Origin: CALMEH01 sp031409875
GTDB lineage: Bacteria > Acidobacteriota > Blastocatellia > Pyrinomonadales > Pyrinomonadaceae
Length of the DNA stretch: 64,000 bases
Direction: 5' to 3'
Assembly (NCBI GenBank): GCA_031409875.1
Contig: JANNYB010000077.1
Location: forward strand, 51,447-115,446
The notes beneath the pieces were generated by a model, which made no database searches, was not told the DNA's origin, and saw only the letters and a list, made by a program, of their open reading frames with translations. The position numbers and the translations under genes are program-made. Position 1 is the stretch's first letter. Each line of letters opens with the position of its first letter. This document shows positions 52,797 through 61,748 of the stretch, piece by piece.

Positions 52797-54122
52797 CTAC
52801 TTGTCGAACAAACGCTCAAACCAAATATTTTCAAAGTCTTGAGCGGCTTCCACGGTCAAACTTCCGGCAAGACAAGTTGCACGTTCCGAGCGCGTGCCGA
52901 CGAAGATTCCGTATTCACCCAGAGGCGTATTTTTAGCAATGCGAACTTCAAAACTTGACACCGAAATTTCATCCCCGTAATCGTAGGTTAAACGGCTGTT
53001 CGGAACAACCGAAATGTTTGGCGAATTAAAACTCATTTCGATTTCGTCGGAGTCGAGATTTTTTCCGCCGATGTAAATTTTAAATGATTTTCCACCGTTG
53101 ACCGGCACGGCGAGTGCGGAAATTTGTCCTTTAAATCCCGTAAATTGCAGATTAAAAGAAGTTTTCGGCGATTGGAGTTTTTTGACTATTTCCGTCGTTT
53201 CGTCTTTTTCGACTTCAACCAAACCGATTGGCTCGGCAACGTATGAATTTCCTTCCGATTTACGTTGCGCGTAGATACGATATTCGCCCGGGTTCAAACC
53301 GTCAAAAAGATATTCGCCTTCATTATTTGATACAACGCCTGAAACAACTCGTCCCGAATTGGCTTCTTCAACCCAAACTTGCGCGTTTTTTGCGGGCTTT
53401 CCGTTTGCCAAAACGAGTTTTCCGCTGATTGCGCCGCAACATTCTTCATCGTCTGATTTTGCGCCATAAAGTGCGCGAATGCCGGTAATATCGTCTTCCG
53501 CAAGCGTTCGCGGGCTGTAAGCGGGCAAATCATAAACGCCGTTTTTGCCTTGGTGCAGATACATCGTCGCGCCCAAAACAAATGAATGTTCGAGTCCGAG
53601 CAAATGCCCGATTTCGTGCGTCAAGGTTGCTTCTAAATCGAACGAGCCAAATCCGCCGTCAGTCGAAAATTGCTGATACGGATTCAAGACAATATCGGCT
53701 TCGGTAATCAAACCTTTTGCATTATAAAATGTTCGTGTTTGCGCCGAAATTTCGTTCTTATCGTCGCGGAAAAGCGATAAATTTTCAGCGGTTTGCCCGA
53801 TTGTAATCAAACTCACACCGTCGCCGGCATTTCCTGCCGGTGAAATTGATTGTCTTTCCGTCCAAGTCGTTTCAAACTTGATATTTGCGGCGTTTTCCCA
53901 AGTTTTCAAACTGCGCTCGATTGCACCGCGAACATCAGTTTCGGGATTAAAATTGAATGATTGTTTTGTCAAAGACGTTGAAAGCGCAATGCGAATTGTC
54001 GGATTTTTCCAACGCAGGCGCACTTGTTTGCTTTCGTCGGCAAACTGCGGCGTAAAACCAGCCGCCGAAACCGCGAACAACAAAAGCCATCCAAACGCAA
54101 ATTTTAACGATTTACCAAACAA
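52797..54122 (-). CDS. Secreted matrixin-type metalloprotease
   Basis: 441 residues starting at TTG (AGAGGA 7 bases upstream; no ATG fits). Signal peptide LKFAFGWLLLFAVSAAGF. The M10 zinc motif is HEIGHLLGLEHS (~168-179); RWKNPTIRIALSTSL and ITEADIVLNP belong to the same domain, and the Met-turn is probably ATMYLHQ. A carboxypeptidase-regulatory-like domain follows (GAISGKLVLANGKPAKNAQVWV, GEYLFDGLNPGEYRIYAQ), and the rest is an Ig-like domain. Two bases separate it from the small membrane protein, suggesting translational coupling. Confidence 0.92.
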   Translation of the reverse strand: MFGKSLKFAFGWLLLFAVSAAGFTPQFADESKQVRLRWKNPTIRIALSTSLTKQSFNFNPETDVRGAIERSLKTWENAANIKFETTWTERQSISPAGNAGDGVSLITIGQTAENLSLFRDDKNEISAQTRTFYNAKGLITEADIVLNPYQQFSTDGGFGSFDLEATLTHEIGHLLGLEHSFVLGATMYLHQGKNGVYDLPAYSPRTLAEDDITGIRALYGAKSDDEECCGAISGKLVLANGKPAKNAQVWVEEANSGRVVSGVVSNNEGEYLFDGLNPGEYRIYAQRKSEGNSYVAEPIGLVEVEKDETTEIVKKLQSPKTSFNLQFTGFKGQISALAVPVNGGKSFKIYIGGKNLDSDEIEMSFNSPNISVVPNSRLTYDYGDEISVSSFEVRIAKNTPLGEYGIFVGTRSERATCLAGSLTVEAAQDFENIWFERLFDK

Positions 54123-54124
54123 AC

Positions 54125-54337
54125 TTAATCCTCTTTTGACGAAAAACTTCCAGCATTCGCGCCGATTTTTTCCAAATCGGCATTACTCACGATAACCAGC
54201 AAAGCAACCAACGCCAGCGTCGCAATCACATAAAGAACTTGAATCAGTTCATATTTAATTAAAATCCCGATAACAATGCCGATTCCGATGCACCAAAGAA
54301 GTGCTTGTGTGCGGCGGCTTAAACTATTTTGTGCCAT
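54125..54337 (-). CDS. Small membrane protein
   Basis: ~70 residues starting MAQNSLSRRTQALLWCIGIG. Two adjacent hydrophobic stretches (IGIGIVIGILIKY, VLYVIATLALVALLVIVSN) form one or two membrane helices, followed by a short acidic tail. Start could instead be MFGKRN at 54367. It is immediately upstream of the matrixin gene on the same strand and probably shares its transcript. Function unknown. Confidence 0.7.
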   Translation of the reverse strand: MAQNSLSRRTQALLWCIGIGIVIGILIKYELIQVLYVIATLALVALLVIVSNADLEKIGANAGSFSSKED

Positions 54338-54427
54338 AAATTTAAATGAATTCCTCTTTCCAAACAAAGGTAATTGGTTATTTTATGATAATTATCGTTT
54401 TTCGACAATAAAAAATCGCATTTTTTT

Positions 54428-55471
54428 CTAATCAATCACCCGAAGCGGCAATTTTGAAGTAATTTCAACTTCCAGATTCGCTTCGCCGACAATCGGCGGA
54501 ACTTTGCGTCGTTCACTTCCTTTTTGCGAAACTTCGATAATGTCGAACGGCTGTAAAATAATATCTTCAGATTGTTTTGCCTTTATTTTTTCCAAATCGG
54601 CTTCAATAATTTTAGTTTCGCCTTTTTCGCGCCTGAAAATCGTTATTTTGCTCGCATCAGCATTTTTCGCCAAACCGCCCGCGCTGTCAATTGCTCTCGT
54701 TAAAGTTATCTGCGAACGAAACGAAATCTGTTTCGGATTTGCCACGCCGCCGATGACATAAACGCTTTGCGCTTCAAAAACAGTGATAATATCGCCGTTT
54801 AGGATTTTCGGATTTGCTTCTTTTTTACCAGCCAAAAGGTCTATTATTCTGATGTTTATGTATTCCGAACCGTTGTCTTGGCTGGAATTAACAAATCTTT
54901 CACGACTTTGCCCGTCGCGGGTTTCATTTATTTTTGTCTTTGCCGCGCACGACAGATTTTGCGGACGAAAAATCTGTATTTCGCCGCTGATTTTATCGGT
55001 CAAACCGCCCGAAATTATCAGTAATTCGTTGAGATAAACCGGACGTTTGATTTGAAATCTCTGCGGATTTTTCACCGCGCCGAGCATTATGGTTAGCGAA
55101 CGCTTCGAGCGGTCGAGAATTTTCACGACGATTTGCGGTTCGCGCAAAAATTTTGAAAATGCTTTAGTAACGTCCGCCGCAATGCTTTCTTCGCTGCGGC
55201 AAAGCGCATAGACAGGTTCTTCAACAAAATTTATGCCGCTCAAAAAACCTTCGGGCGAAACCGTGCCGCGCCAGTCAAATTCAAAACTGCCGACGACATC
55301 AATCTCGATTAAATCGCCTAAATGTATAAGATTTTCTTCCGAAACAGGAATCGTATCCGCAGAACTTTGAGGAGTTGGAGTCGGCGTTGGAGTTTGTGCC
55401 GAAACCGAAGTTTGCAAAAACAAAACGTAAAGAAAAAGATATGAGAACCAATACTGCTTTGTGATTTTCAT
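54428..55471 (-). CDS. Polysaccharide export protein (Wza-like, SLBB domain)
   Basis: 347 residues. Signal peptide then a Pro/Thr run (TPTPTPTP). The Poly_export domain is HLGDLIEIDVVGSFEFDWRG through REPQIVVKILD; SLBB-like segments follow (SLTIMLGAVKNPQRFQIKR, YVIGGVANPKQISFRSQITL). Outer-membrane pore for capsule or exopolysaccharide. No glycosyltransferases or Wzc are in the window, so the partner genes lie elsewhere. Confidence 0.88.
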   Translation of the reverse strand: MKITKQYWFSYLFLYVLFLQTSVSAQTPTPTPTPQSSADTIPVSEENLIHLGDLIEIDVVGSFEFDWRGTVSPEGFLSGINFVEEPVYALCRSEESIAADVTKAFSKFLREPQIVVKILDRSKRSLTIMLGAVKNPQRFQIKRPVYLNELLIISGGLTDKISGEIQIFRPQNLSCAAKTKINETRDGQSRERFVNSSQDNGSEYINIRIIDLLAGKKEANPKILNGDIITVFEAQSVYVIGGVANPKQISFRSQITLTRAIDSAGGLAKNADASKITIFRREKGETKIIEADLEKIKAKQSEDIILQPFDIIEVSQKGSERRKVPPIVGEANLEVEITSKLPLRVID

Positions 55472-55531
55472 TATTCAAACACTGACAAACAAACTTTCTT
55501 CCGTTTTTTCTACCTTATTACCTATTGCCAA

Positions 55532-55717
55532 TTACTTTTTACCTTTTTTTGTGGGCTTTGACGAAACCGTGAATGGAACGGCAAAACCTTTAAATTCCCA
55601 ATTACAACTATCGCAAAGCAGATTATAACGAAAAATCAATTTTGAGAAAAACAAAGTCGGTTTGTAGCCGCGACGAATTCTCTTGCTTCCGCATCTTGGA
55701 CATTTTTGACTAATCAT
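55532..55717 (-). CDS. Small zinc-ribbon protein
   Basis: 61 residues: CPRCGSKRIRRGY and LLCDSCNWEFKGFAVP form one CxxC/CxxC zinc ribbon. Basic tail (SKPTKKGKK). No family recognised beyond the zinc ribbon. It sits between two minus-strand genes with its own short gaps. Likely real because of the conserved-looking ribbon and good composition. Confidence 0.72.
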   Translation of the reverse strand: MISQKCPRCGSKRIRRGYKPTLFFSKLIFRYNLLCDSCNWEFKGFAVPFTVSSKPTKKGKK

Positions 55718-55747
55718 TCAGGTTTCCCCTTGTATTTTATTTGAGTA

Positions 55748-56710
55748 TTAATCTCTCGATTTCGCCGAAAGTTCGCGGAGTTTGGCAATTTCCGAATTAA
55801 TTTTTTCGGCGATTATTTCCTTTTCTTCTTCCCGCACATTTTCTCTCGCCAAAAAGAAAAGTGCATCGCGGTAATGACTAATTGCTCGCTTGTTGTTTCC
55901 TTGAAAAGCCGCACGTTCGGCTTGTTCGAGCCGGTGCGAAATTTTTATCGAAGCGGCAAACTCGCGCAGAGCGGTTTCTGATTCCAATAATTTAACTTCA
56001 TTCGGATAAAACTGCAATGCCGAATCCAAAACTGTCAAGGCTTTTTGCGCCGTCTTAAGTTTTTCAGAAATTGTAACATTATTTTTCGATTCTTGCGTCA
56101 ATGCCCGCGATTCAATTTCCGCCCACGCCAACAAATGAAATTTATGAAGTTCGCCGACAATCTCTTTTCCGCGCCGCAAAGCCGCCAAACGCGGCGAACC
56201 TATGCCAACGGTTACAATTTCGGATTCGTTCAAAATCAGATATTGGTTGCACATCTCGAAAACTTCCCAATGTCCGTCCGAAAGTTTTGCCAGAATTTGT
56301 GCCGCTTCCGATTTTTTTCTGATTTGCGCGATAATTGCGGCGTTTTGCTCCAAAGTGAGCTTATTAGGATTTTGATTCGGCGGACGATGCAGAGCAATAT
56401 TATTCAAATTATAATCGAGCCGCCGCTCCGCCAAAAGATACCGATTCCGCGCTTTTCGTAAAATGACTTCGCGCAAAAAAACCGCACCGACAAGCAATAA
56501 ACTCGCGCCGATTCCAGCCGGAACGTAAGCCATATCGTCGGATTCTTCGTGCAAAAGTCCCCAAACGAGAAAAAAGAACGCGACAGCAACGGCAAATGAC
56601 AAAATATAATAATTTGAAGCAGGAAGCCAAAAAGGTCGGCGATATTTTGAATATTCACCGCCGCCACCGCGTTTTCGATAATTTTCTGCTTGAATGTTTC
56701 GCCCCGTCAT
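55748..56710 (-). CDS. Membrane-anchored protein of unknown function
   Basis: 320 residues. Two membrane helices near the N-terminus (YYILSFAVAVAFFFLVWGLL, YVPAGIGASLLLVGAVFL) precede a long cytoplasmic helical part with coiled-coil tendency (LAERRLDYNLNNIALH, LEQNAAIIAQIRKKSEAAQIL, AEIESRALTQESKNN, REEEKEIIAEKINSEIAKL). Resembles proteins that organise membrane-bound assemblies, but no family is named. Its neighbours suggest no function. Confidence 0.75.
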   Translation of the reverse strand: MTGRNIQAENYRKRGGGGEYSKYRRPFWLPASNYYILSFAVAVAFFFLVWGLLHEESDDMAYVPAGIGASLLLVGAVFLREVILRKARNRYLLAERRLDYNLNNIALHRPPNQNPNKLTLEQNAAIIAQIRKKSEAAQILAKLSDGHWEVFEMCNQYLILNESEIVTVGIGSPRLAALRRGKEIVGELHKFHLLAWAEIESRALTQESKNNVTISEKLKTAQKALTVLDSALQFYPNEVKLLESETALREFAASIKISHRLEQAERAAFQGNNKRAISHYRDALFFLARENVREEEKEIIAEKINSEIAKLRELSAKSRD

Positions 56711-56788
56711 TTATTGCCTGAAACTTGCATTTATATTGAAAGTTTATCGCTAAATTGTCAATATTGAAAAACTTTTAAAGTTAATTTT

Positions 56789-56862
56789 TGTCCGCGAAAT
56801 ACGCGAAATACGCGAAATTTTCGGTTTTATTTTTTCGTGTCTTTCGTGTGTTTTGCAGGCAA
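56789..56862. repeat. Degenerate inverted repeat of ACGCGAAAT / CACGAAA words
   Basis: Left arm TCCGCGAAATACGCGAAAT and on; right arm TTTCGTGTCTTTCGTGTG and on to GCAGGCAA. Pairing is imperfect. Same style as 31111-31185, whose outer words TTGCCTGC also appear here. It is upstream of the divergent genes at 56710 and 56914. Confidence 0.6.
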
Positions 56863-56900
56863 TAAAAGATTTATCCAAAGCAGAAAACAAACATATTTGC

Positions 56901-56906
56901 TATAAT
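56901..56906 (+). promoter_or_regulatory. -10 box TATAAT, leaderless start
   Basis: TATAAT lies only 7 bases before the ATG at 56914, so transcription would start at or next to the start codon. No ribosome site is present, consistent with a leaderless mRNA. Confidence 0.55.
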
Positions 56907-56913
56907 TTCTTTA

Positions 56914-57084
56914 ATGGCAGAAGGCAAGAAAAAGAAAAAATCAAACGAGCGTCCGGTTTTCGATTCGATTCGCAAACCGACTGCGCCGCCTTCCCAAAAA
57001 TTCGGCGGCGAAAAACCGGAAGAGAAAATTCATCCGACGCGCCGCAAAGTAAAACATAAGAAAAAAGAAGATTTAGACGATTAA
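56914..57084 (+). CDS. Small basic protein, unknown
   Basis: 56 residues: MAEGKKKKKSNERPVFDSIR, then KPTAPPSQKFGGEKPEEKIH and a basic tail (RRKVKHKKKEDLDD). Lys/Arg- and Pro-rich, probably unstructured, and could bind nucleic acid. It ends one base before the next gene, so the two form an operon. The frame is clean and the promoter box fits, which supports it being real despite its size. Confidence 0.65.
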   Translation: MAEGKKKKKSNERPVFDSIRKPTAPPSQKFGGEKPEEKIHPTRRKVKHKKKEDLDD

Positions 57085-57085
57085 T

Positions 57086-57319
57086 ATGGGTTTCTTCAAA
57101 AAACTTTTCAATAAAATTATTCCTCAGACGAATGTTTGGGCGCGTCCCGAAATGATGGTAACTTTTCGCGCCCAAATTATGCCCGGCAAAAGCCGTGAAG
57201 AGCGCACATTTCGCATCAAAGAAGTTTTTCAAAACGGGCGCGTTAAACTTTATAATTTTCCCGACGAACATCGTCAAAGTTCGTTTGAACCGATAAACTT
57301 TAAAAGGGAAAAAGTTTAA
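57086..57319 (+). CDS. Conserved small protein, unknown
   Basis: 77 residues: MGFFKKLFNKIIPQTNVWAR, VTFRAQIMPGKSREERTFRI, FQNGRVKLYNFPDEHRQSSF. Looks like a small beta-barrel or SH3-like fold with strands RTFRI and RVKLYNF. Co-transcribed with the basic protein before it; its 3' end enters a long inverted repeat. Function unknown. Confidence 0.72.
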   Translation: MGFFKKLFNKIIPQTNVWARPEMMVTFRAQIMPGKSREERTFRIKEVFQNGRVKLYNFPDEHRQSSFEPINFKREKV

Positions 57320-57398
57320 AAGTGAAAATGTGGAAAAGCGGAGTAACTTGACGCAACCAAACTTTTTCACATTTTCACTTTTAAACTTTTTCCCTTTT
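57302..57398. repeat. Inverted repeat between convergent genes
   Basis: Arms of ~37 bp, 57302-57338 and 57362-57398, with one mismatch, starting AAAAGGGAAAAAGTTT and containing GTGAAAATGTGG words. It overlaps the last codons of the small gene and abuts the stop of the MBL hydrolase gene. Probable bidirectional terminator. The word set is shared with 23873-23965. Confidence 0.88.
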
Positions 57399-58174
57399 CA
57401 TAATTCGTAGATTTGTCCGACTTCCAAGATTTGTAAATTATCCAATCCGAGTTCGCCGATTTGTTTGACGATTGCGTCCCGATACATCGGTTTGATGTTG
57501 ACGACATAAATCAAACAATTCGGAATCTTGATTTTATCCAACTCTTTTTTAAGCGTTTGCGGTGTGAGATGATAAGAAATTTCCGCCAATTCTTCCAATT
57601 CGTTCGGAAAAGCGCATTCGACCAAAATCGTCGAAAGATTTTCTTCCTTATTTAACACTTCCCAAAATTCGCTCATTGCCGCCGTGTCGCTCGTAAAGGC
57701 AAATTTCGTTTTGTTATCCGTAACAATCAATCCGAAACACGGAACTTTATGATTTACTTCGACCGCTTTGATGTGCAGATGTTGAACCGAAAAGTCTTCA
57801 CCGGCTTTGAACGGACGATAATTCATCACTTTGCCGTTTTCGTTTTCGAGTTCGGAAAAACGCGGGTAAATTGACCAATTAAAAATATCGCGTTCGAGAA
57901 TTTCGATAATTTCCTGCGTCGCAAAAATCTGAATCGGACGGCGAATCGTCGCAAACAAATCATCAATAAAAAGCGGCAATCCGGCAATATGATCAAGATG
58001 CGCGTGTGTCAAAACCACGTCGCGGATTTGTTTTTTTTGCACGGAAGTTGTTGACATCGCAAGACTGCCGGCATCAATTGTTACGCAATCATCAATCACA
58101 AAACACGCCAAATGTTGGAGCGGCGAAGCCCGTTTGCCCTCTTCAAAACTGCTTGGTAAAAGCTGAAATTTCAT
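57398..58174 (-). CDS. MBL-fold hydrolase, class II cyclic-nucleotide phosphodiesterase-like
   Basis: 258 residues. The metal motif is THAHLDH with H57, H59, D61, H62; further ligands are in VNHKVPCFG and FTSDTAAMSEFW. SPLQHLACFVIDDCVTIDAGSLA at the start and YVVNIKPMYRDAIVKQIGEL at the end match class II cAMP phosphodiesterases; RNase Z-like activity is the alternative. It would lower cAMP if that call is right. Alone on its strand between a repeat and an SDR gene. Confidence 0.85.
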   Translation of the reverse strand: MKFQLLPSSFEEGKRASPLQHLACFVIDDCVTIDAGSLAMSTTSVQKKQIRDVVLTHAHLDHIAGLPLFIDDLFATIRRPIQIFATQEIIEILERDIFNWSIYPRFSELENENGKVMNYRPFKAGEDFSVQHLHIKAVEVNHKVPCFGLIVTDNKTKFAFTSDTAAMSEFWEVLNKEENLSTILVECAFPNELEELAEISYHLTPQTLKKELDKIKIPNCLIYVVNIKPMYRDAIVKQIGELGLDNLQILEVGQIYEL

Positions 58175-58194
58175 TCTTTAATTTCTAGTTTAAT

Positions 58195-58941
58195 CTATCT
58201 CGCGCAAGTTTCGGCGCGTCCGCCGTCAATCGCGTAGGTTGCGCCCGTTATCCACGCGGCTTTTTTCGATGCTAAATAATAAATGAGTTCGGCGATTTCC
58301 GTCGCTTCGCCGACTCGTCCAATCGGATGTGTTTTCTTTGAATTCTCCAAAAATTCTTTATATTTTTCGTCTTCCATTCCGCCGCGTTTGTGTAAATTAG
58401 AAACCACCACGCCCGGATTTACGGCATTAACGCGAATATTTTTCGGCGCAAGTTCGAGCGCGGCACATTTTGTCAGTTGGTCAATTCCCGCTTTTGATAC
58501 GCAATAAGCCAAAACATTCGGGAACGCGCGAGTTCCGGCAACGCTCGAAACATTGACGATGTTGCCTTTTGTTTTTGCAAGATGCGGCACACATTTTTGC
58601 ATCATAAAAAACACGGAACGCAGATTCACATTCATCATTTTGTCCCAATCGTCGAGATTCGTGTCTTCAATCGAGCCGTTCATAATTATTCCCGCCGCAT
58701 TGACCAAAACATCAATCTTACCAAAAGAATCCGCCGTATCCGTAACCAATTTTTCGACTTGTGTTATCTCGCGCACGTCCGCAAGTTGCACTTTTAATTC
58801 AACTTCGTCGCGCAAAGCGTTTAATTCCTTCTCATTTCTGCCGACGGCAATAACTTTCGAGCCTTTTTTCGCAAAAAGCAACGCCGTTGCCCGACCGATT
58901 CCACTACTTGCGCCTGTGATGATTGCTACTTTATCTTTCAT
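58195..58941 (-). CDS. SDR family oxidoreductase
   Basis: ~248 residues. TGASSGIGRATAL at residues 9-21 binds NAD(P); NAAGIIMNG, VSSVAG and YCVSKAG give Ser, Tyr and Lys of the triad; PGVVVSNLHKRGG follows. Classical SDR; the product name cannot be narrowed. ATG 58941 is chosen over a start 9 bases upstream. Confidence 0.92.
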   Translation of the reverse strand: MKDKVAIITGASSGIGRATALLFAKKGSKVIAVGRNEKELNALRDEVELKVQLADVREITQVEKLVTDTADSFGKIDVLVNAAGIIMNGSIEDTNLDDWDKMMNVNLRSVFFMMQKCVPHLAKTKGNIVNVSSVAGTRAFPNVLAYCVSKAGIDQLTKCAALELAPKNIRVNAVNPGVVVSNLHKRGGMEDEKYKEFLENSKKTHPIGRVGEATEIAELIYYLASKKAAWITGATYAIDGGRAETCAR

Positions 58942-59193
58942 AACCCACAAAAACTTTCTTTGGTGAATTTAGCATAAAAGCCCAAATGAAAAATGTAAAG
59001 CAAATAGAAAGTTACCGAAAAAATAATTGACTCGAAACAGAAAGTTTAAGTCTGTTCAATTCAATAGAATTACTCAAAAAATAAATTCTTGTCCTTATTT
59101 TGGCAGTTCGCTTTGTTGACGATTATTTTTGACTTCGCATTTCTTTTTATCTACTATAATTATCGGCACAACTTTCAATTTAAATTATCGAAC

Positions 59194-59398
59194 GGGTGCA
59201 ATAGCGTTTTGTCCCCCTCTAGTATATTCATTAACTTACTCACAATAGAGAGTTTACTGTTTTACTCAAGATTCTAAATTGAGGCAAAACCTCACTATTT
59301 TGTGCAATTTATCGAAACTCCTTTTTTATGATTCCGCTAACTGCTTGATAATCAATACTTTATTTTTTTACAAAGGGGGACAAATCGCTATTGCGCCC
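59194..59398. mobile_element. MITE-like element before cas3
   Basis: 25-bp terminal inverted repeats at 59194-59218 (GGGTGCAATAGCGTTTTGTC and on) and 59374-59398 differ at two positions; the element is 205 bp and has no gene. No clear target-site duplication is seen. It ends 22 bases before the cas3 ATG, so it may supply or disturb the cas promoter. The rest of the 58942-59420 gap shows only AT-rich DNA and a small TGAGG/CCTCA hairpin near 59280. Confidence 0.72.
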
Positions 59399-59420
59399 AA
59401 ACAGCCCTCAAATTAAACAG

Positions 59421-61682
59421 ATGAAAAGTAAATATCTAGCACATTTAAAGAATGGTTTAGGAGATTTTCATTATCTCGACAAACATTTAAGCGAGGTTGG
59501 AAGAATTGCCAAAGAATCGCTTGAAAAAGCTAATCCTAATTTAGCGGAAATCGCTCAATGGGCGGGACTTTTACACGATTTTGGCAAATATCGTGATGAA
59601 TTTCTAGACTATATTTTAAGCGAAGGCAAGATTGCTAGTTCAAAAGAAAATCATCACGCGGTTTATGGTGCGGCGTTGGCTTTTGAAAAGGCAATACAAA
59701 CCCGTAATCAAGCGTGGATTCCGCTTGCTTTTGCGATTTTGGCTCATCACGGAAAATTGCATAACAAAAGCGAATTAAAAACAAGGTTTGTTGAATATGA
59801 AACCGATAAACATCTTCCGTCGTTGGTTGAAAAATTTGAAAAGGAACTCGGAAAAATACCCGATCAACTTTCCGGTAACGGATTTCTTAATTCTCCGCTC
59901 CGAATTGAATTTGCAACCAGAATGATTTTTTCGGCATTGATTGATGCCGACAGGCTTGACACAGCATTTCACGCAAATAATTGGCAACCAACTAAAACTC
60001 TTAAACTGACTAAAGAATTAGCCATCGAATTATTTGAGAAACTCGAAAAATCGAGGCAAGAAAAAAGCGATAATGCCAAGCAAAACGGAGTTGACGAAAA
60101 ATTACTTAATCTTCGCAATAAAATTTTCGCTGATTGCGTTCAAAAAGCCGCACATAAACCCGGTTTTTTCAGTTTGACCGTGCCGACCGGCGGAGCAAAG
60201 ACTTTTGCATCAATGGCTTTTGCCCTCAAACACGCAGAAATTTATCAAAAAAGACGTGTCATTGTTGTCATTCCTTACCTTTCGATTATCGAGCAAAATG
60301 CCAAAGAATATCGCAAAGTTTTTGGCGATGAAGTAGTTATCGAAAATCATTCGGCGGTAGAAGCAAAAGAAAATCCCGATGACAATAAAGACGACGACAA
60401 TCCGCTAACTTTAATCACGGAAAATTGGGACGCGCCTGTAATTGTTACAACTTCCGTGCAATTCATCGAATCACTGTTTGCCAATAAAAACTCACGTTGC
60501 CGCAAACTTCATAACATCGCCAATTCGGTGGTAATTTTTGACGAAATTCAAACTTTGCCCGCCAAATTGCTTGAGCCTTTGTTTAGCGTTTGGCGTGAAT
60601 TGGTCGAAAATTACGGCGTAACTTTTGTCTTTTCAACCGCCACGCAACCCGCGTTTAAGAAAAATAATTCTAATTTTAAAAAAGGTCTAACCGAAGGCGA
60701 ATTAGTTCCGATAACTGAAAATACGGACGAGATTTATAAAACTCTGAATCGCGTAAATTACGAATTCAAAAACTTTCAAACGCCGAAAACTTGGACGGAA
60801 ATTTCAGGCGAGATGTTAGCCGAACAACAAATTCTTTGCGTTCTGAACACTCGCCGACACGCTTTTGAACTTTGGGACGAAATTCACGGCAAACTTGCCG
60901 AACACGAAAAACAGACGCTTTTTCATTTATCATCGGCAATGTGTGCTGAACATCGTTTGGAAATAATTGAGACGATAAAAGAGCGTTTGAAAAATGATTT
61001 GCCTTGCCGAGTTGTTTCAACTCAATTAGTCGAAGCTGGCGTTGATCTTGATTTTCCCGTTCTGTTTCGGGCAATCGCTCCGCTCGATTCAATCGTCCAA
61101 GCCGCCGGACGTTGCAATCGTGAAGGAAAACTCGAAAAAGGTCGCGTGGTTGTGTTCACGCCTGCCGATAACAAAATTCCGCCGGGAATTTATAAATTAG
61201 CGACAGACGAAACTTGTCTTTTGCTTCCTAATTACAGCGAAGATGATTTAGCAGTTAATCACGAGATTTTTGCCGATTATTTCGGACGAATTTATTCAAG
61301 AGTTTCATTGGGCGATGAGATACAAAAAAATCGTGAACAGCTTAATTTCAAAGAAGTTGCCAAAGATGCCAAAGTAATTGATAACGCCGGAATTGGCGTA
61401 ATCGTGCCGTATAAAAAAGGCATTGAGATTGTTAAAAAAATTCGGGCGAAAAACTTTCGGGCGGAAAAACTTATCTTTGGCAGAGACGATTTGCGACTTT
61501 TACAAAGATTTATGGTTAATCTGCATCAACGAGATTTTGATTATTTATTGAATCACGGACAGTTACAGCCTTTGGTTGACGGTAAAAATCTTGATTTGAT
61601 GGTGATTAATGAGGGTTCGTATCACGAAGAACTTGGAGTTTTAACCGATAAAAGACCAACAGATGAGTTTTTTATTTTATAA
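59421..61682 (+). CDS. cas3: CRISPR-associated helicase/nuclease Cas3 (type I-C)
   Basis: 753 residues. HD nuclease: H22, LLHDFGKYRDEF with H52-D53, NHH at 78-79, AHHGKL at 109-110. Helicase: VPTGGAKTFASMAFALKHA near 253, FDEIQTLPAKL (DEAH-like motif II) near 373, FSTATQPAF near 404, VEAGVDLDFP near 531 and QAAGRCNREG near 559. It cuts and unwinds target DNA recruited by Cascade. A TTG at 59391 would extend it, but those codons come from the MITE end; ATG 59421 is preferred. First gene of the cas operon. Confidence 0.95.
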   Translation: MKSKYLAHLKNGLGDFHYLDKHLSEVGRIAKESLEKANPNLAEIAQWAGLLHDFGKYRDEFLDYILSEGKIASSKENHHAVYGAALAFEKAIQTRNQAWIPLAFAILAHHGKLHNKSELKTRFVEYETDKHLPSLVEKFEKELGKIPDQLSGNGFLNSPLRIEFATRMIFSALIDADRLDTAFHANNWQPTKTLKLTKELAIELFEKLEKSRQEKSDNAKQNGVDEKLLNLRNKIFADCVQKAAHKPGFFSLTVPTGGAKTFASMAFALKHAEIYQKRRVIVVIPYLSIIEQNAKEYRKVFGDEVVIENHSAVEAKENPDDNKDDDNPLTLITENWDAPVIVTTSVQFIESLFANKNSRCRKLHNIANSVVIFDEIQTLPAKLLEPLFSVWRELVENYGVTFVFSTATQPAFKKNNSNFKKGLTEGELVPITENTDEIYKTLNRVNYEFKNFQTPKTWTEISGEMLAEQQILCVLNTRRHAFELWDEIHGKLAEHEKQTLFHLSSAMCAEHRLEIIETIKERLKNDLPCRVVSTQLVEAGVDLDFPVLFRAIAPLDSIVQAAGRCNREGKLEKGRVVVFTPADNKIPPGIYKLATDETCLLLPNYSEDDLAVNHEIFADYFGRIYSRVSLGDEIQKNREQLNFKEVAKDAKVIDNAGIGVIVPYKKGIEIVKKIRAKNFRAEKLIFGRDDLRLLQRFMVNLHQRDFDYLLNHGQLQPLVDGKNLDLMVINEGSYHEELGVLTDKRPTDEFFIL

Positions 61683-61748
61683 ATTTTTTGAAAACAATTT
61701 CCGATTTCATGAATTGGAAAACATTTAACTAAAAGGAGGTATTTTTTT

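Noticed and set aside
59089..59277. 62-codon frame before cas3 (MSLFWQFALL..)
   Set aside because: TTG start, no ribosome site, and it runs across the end of the MITE-like element.
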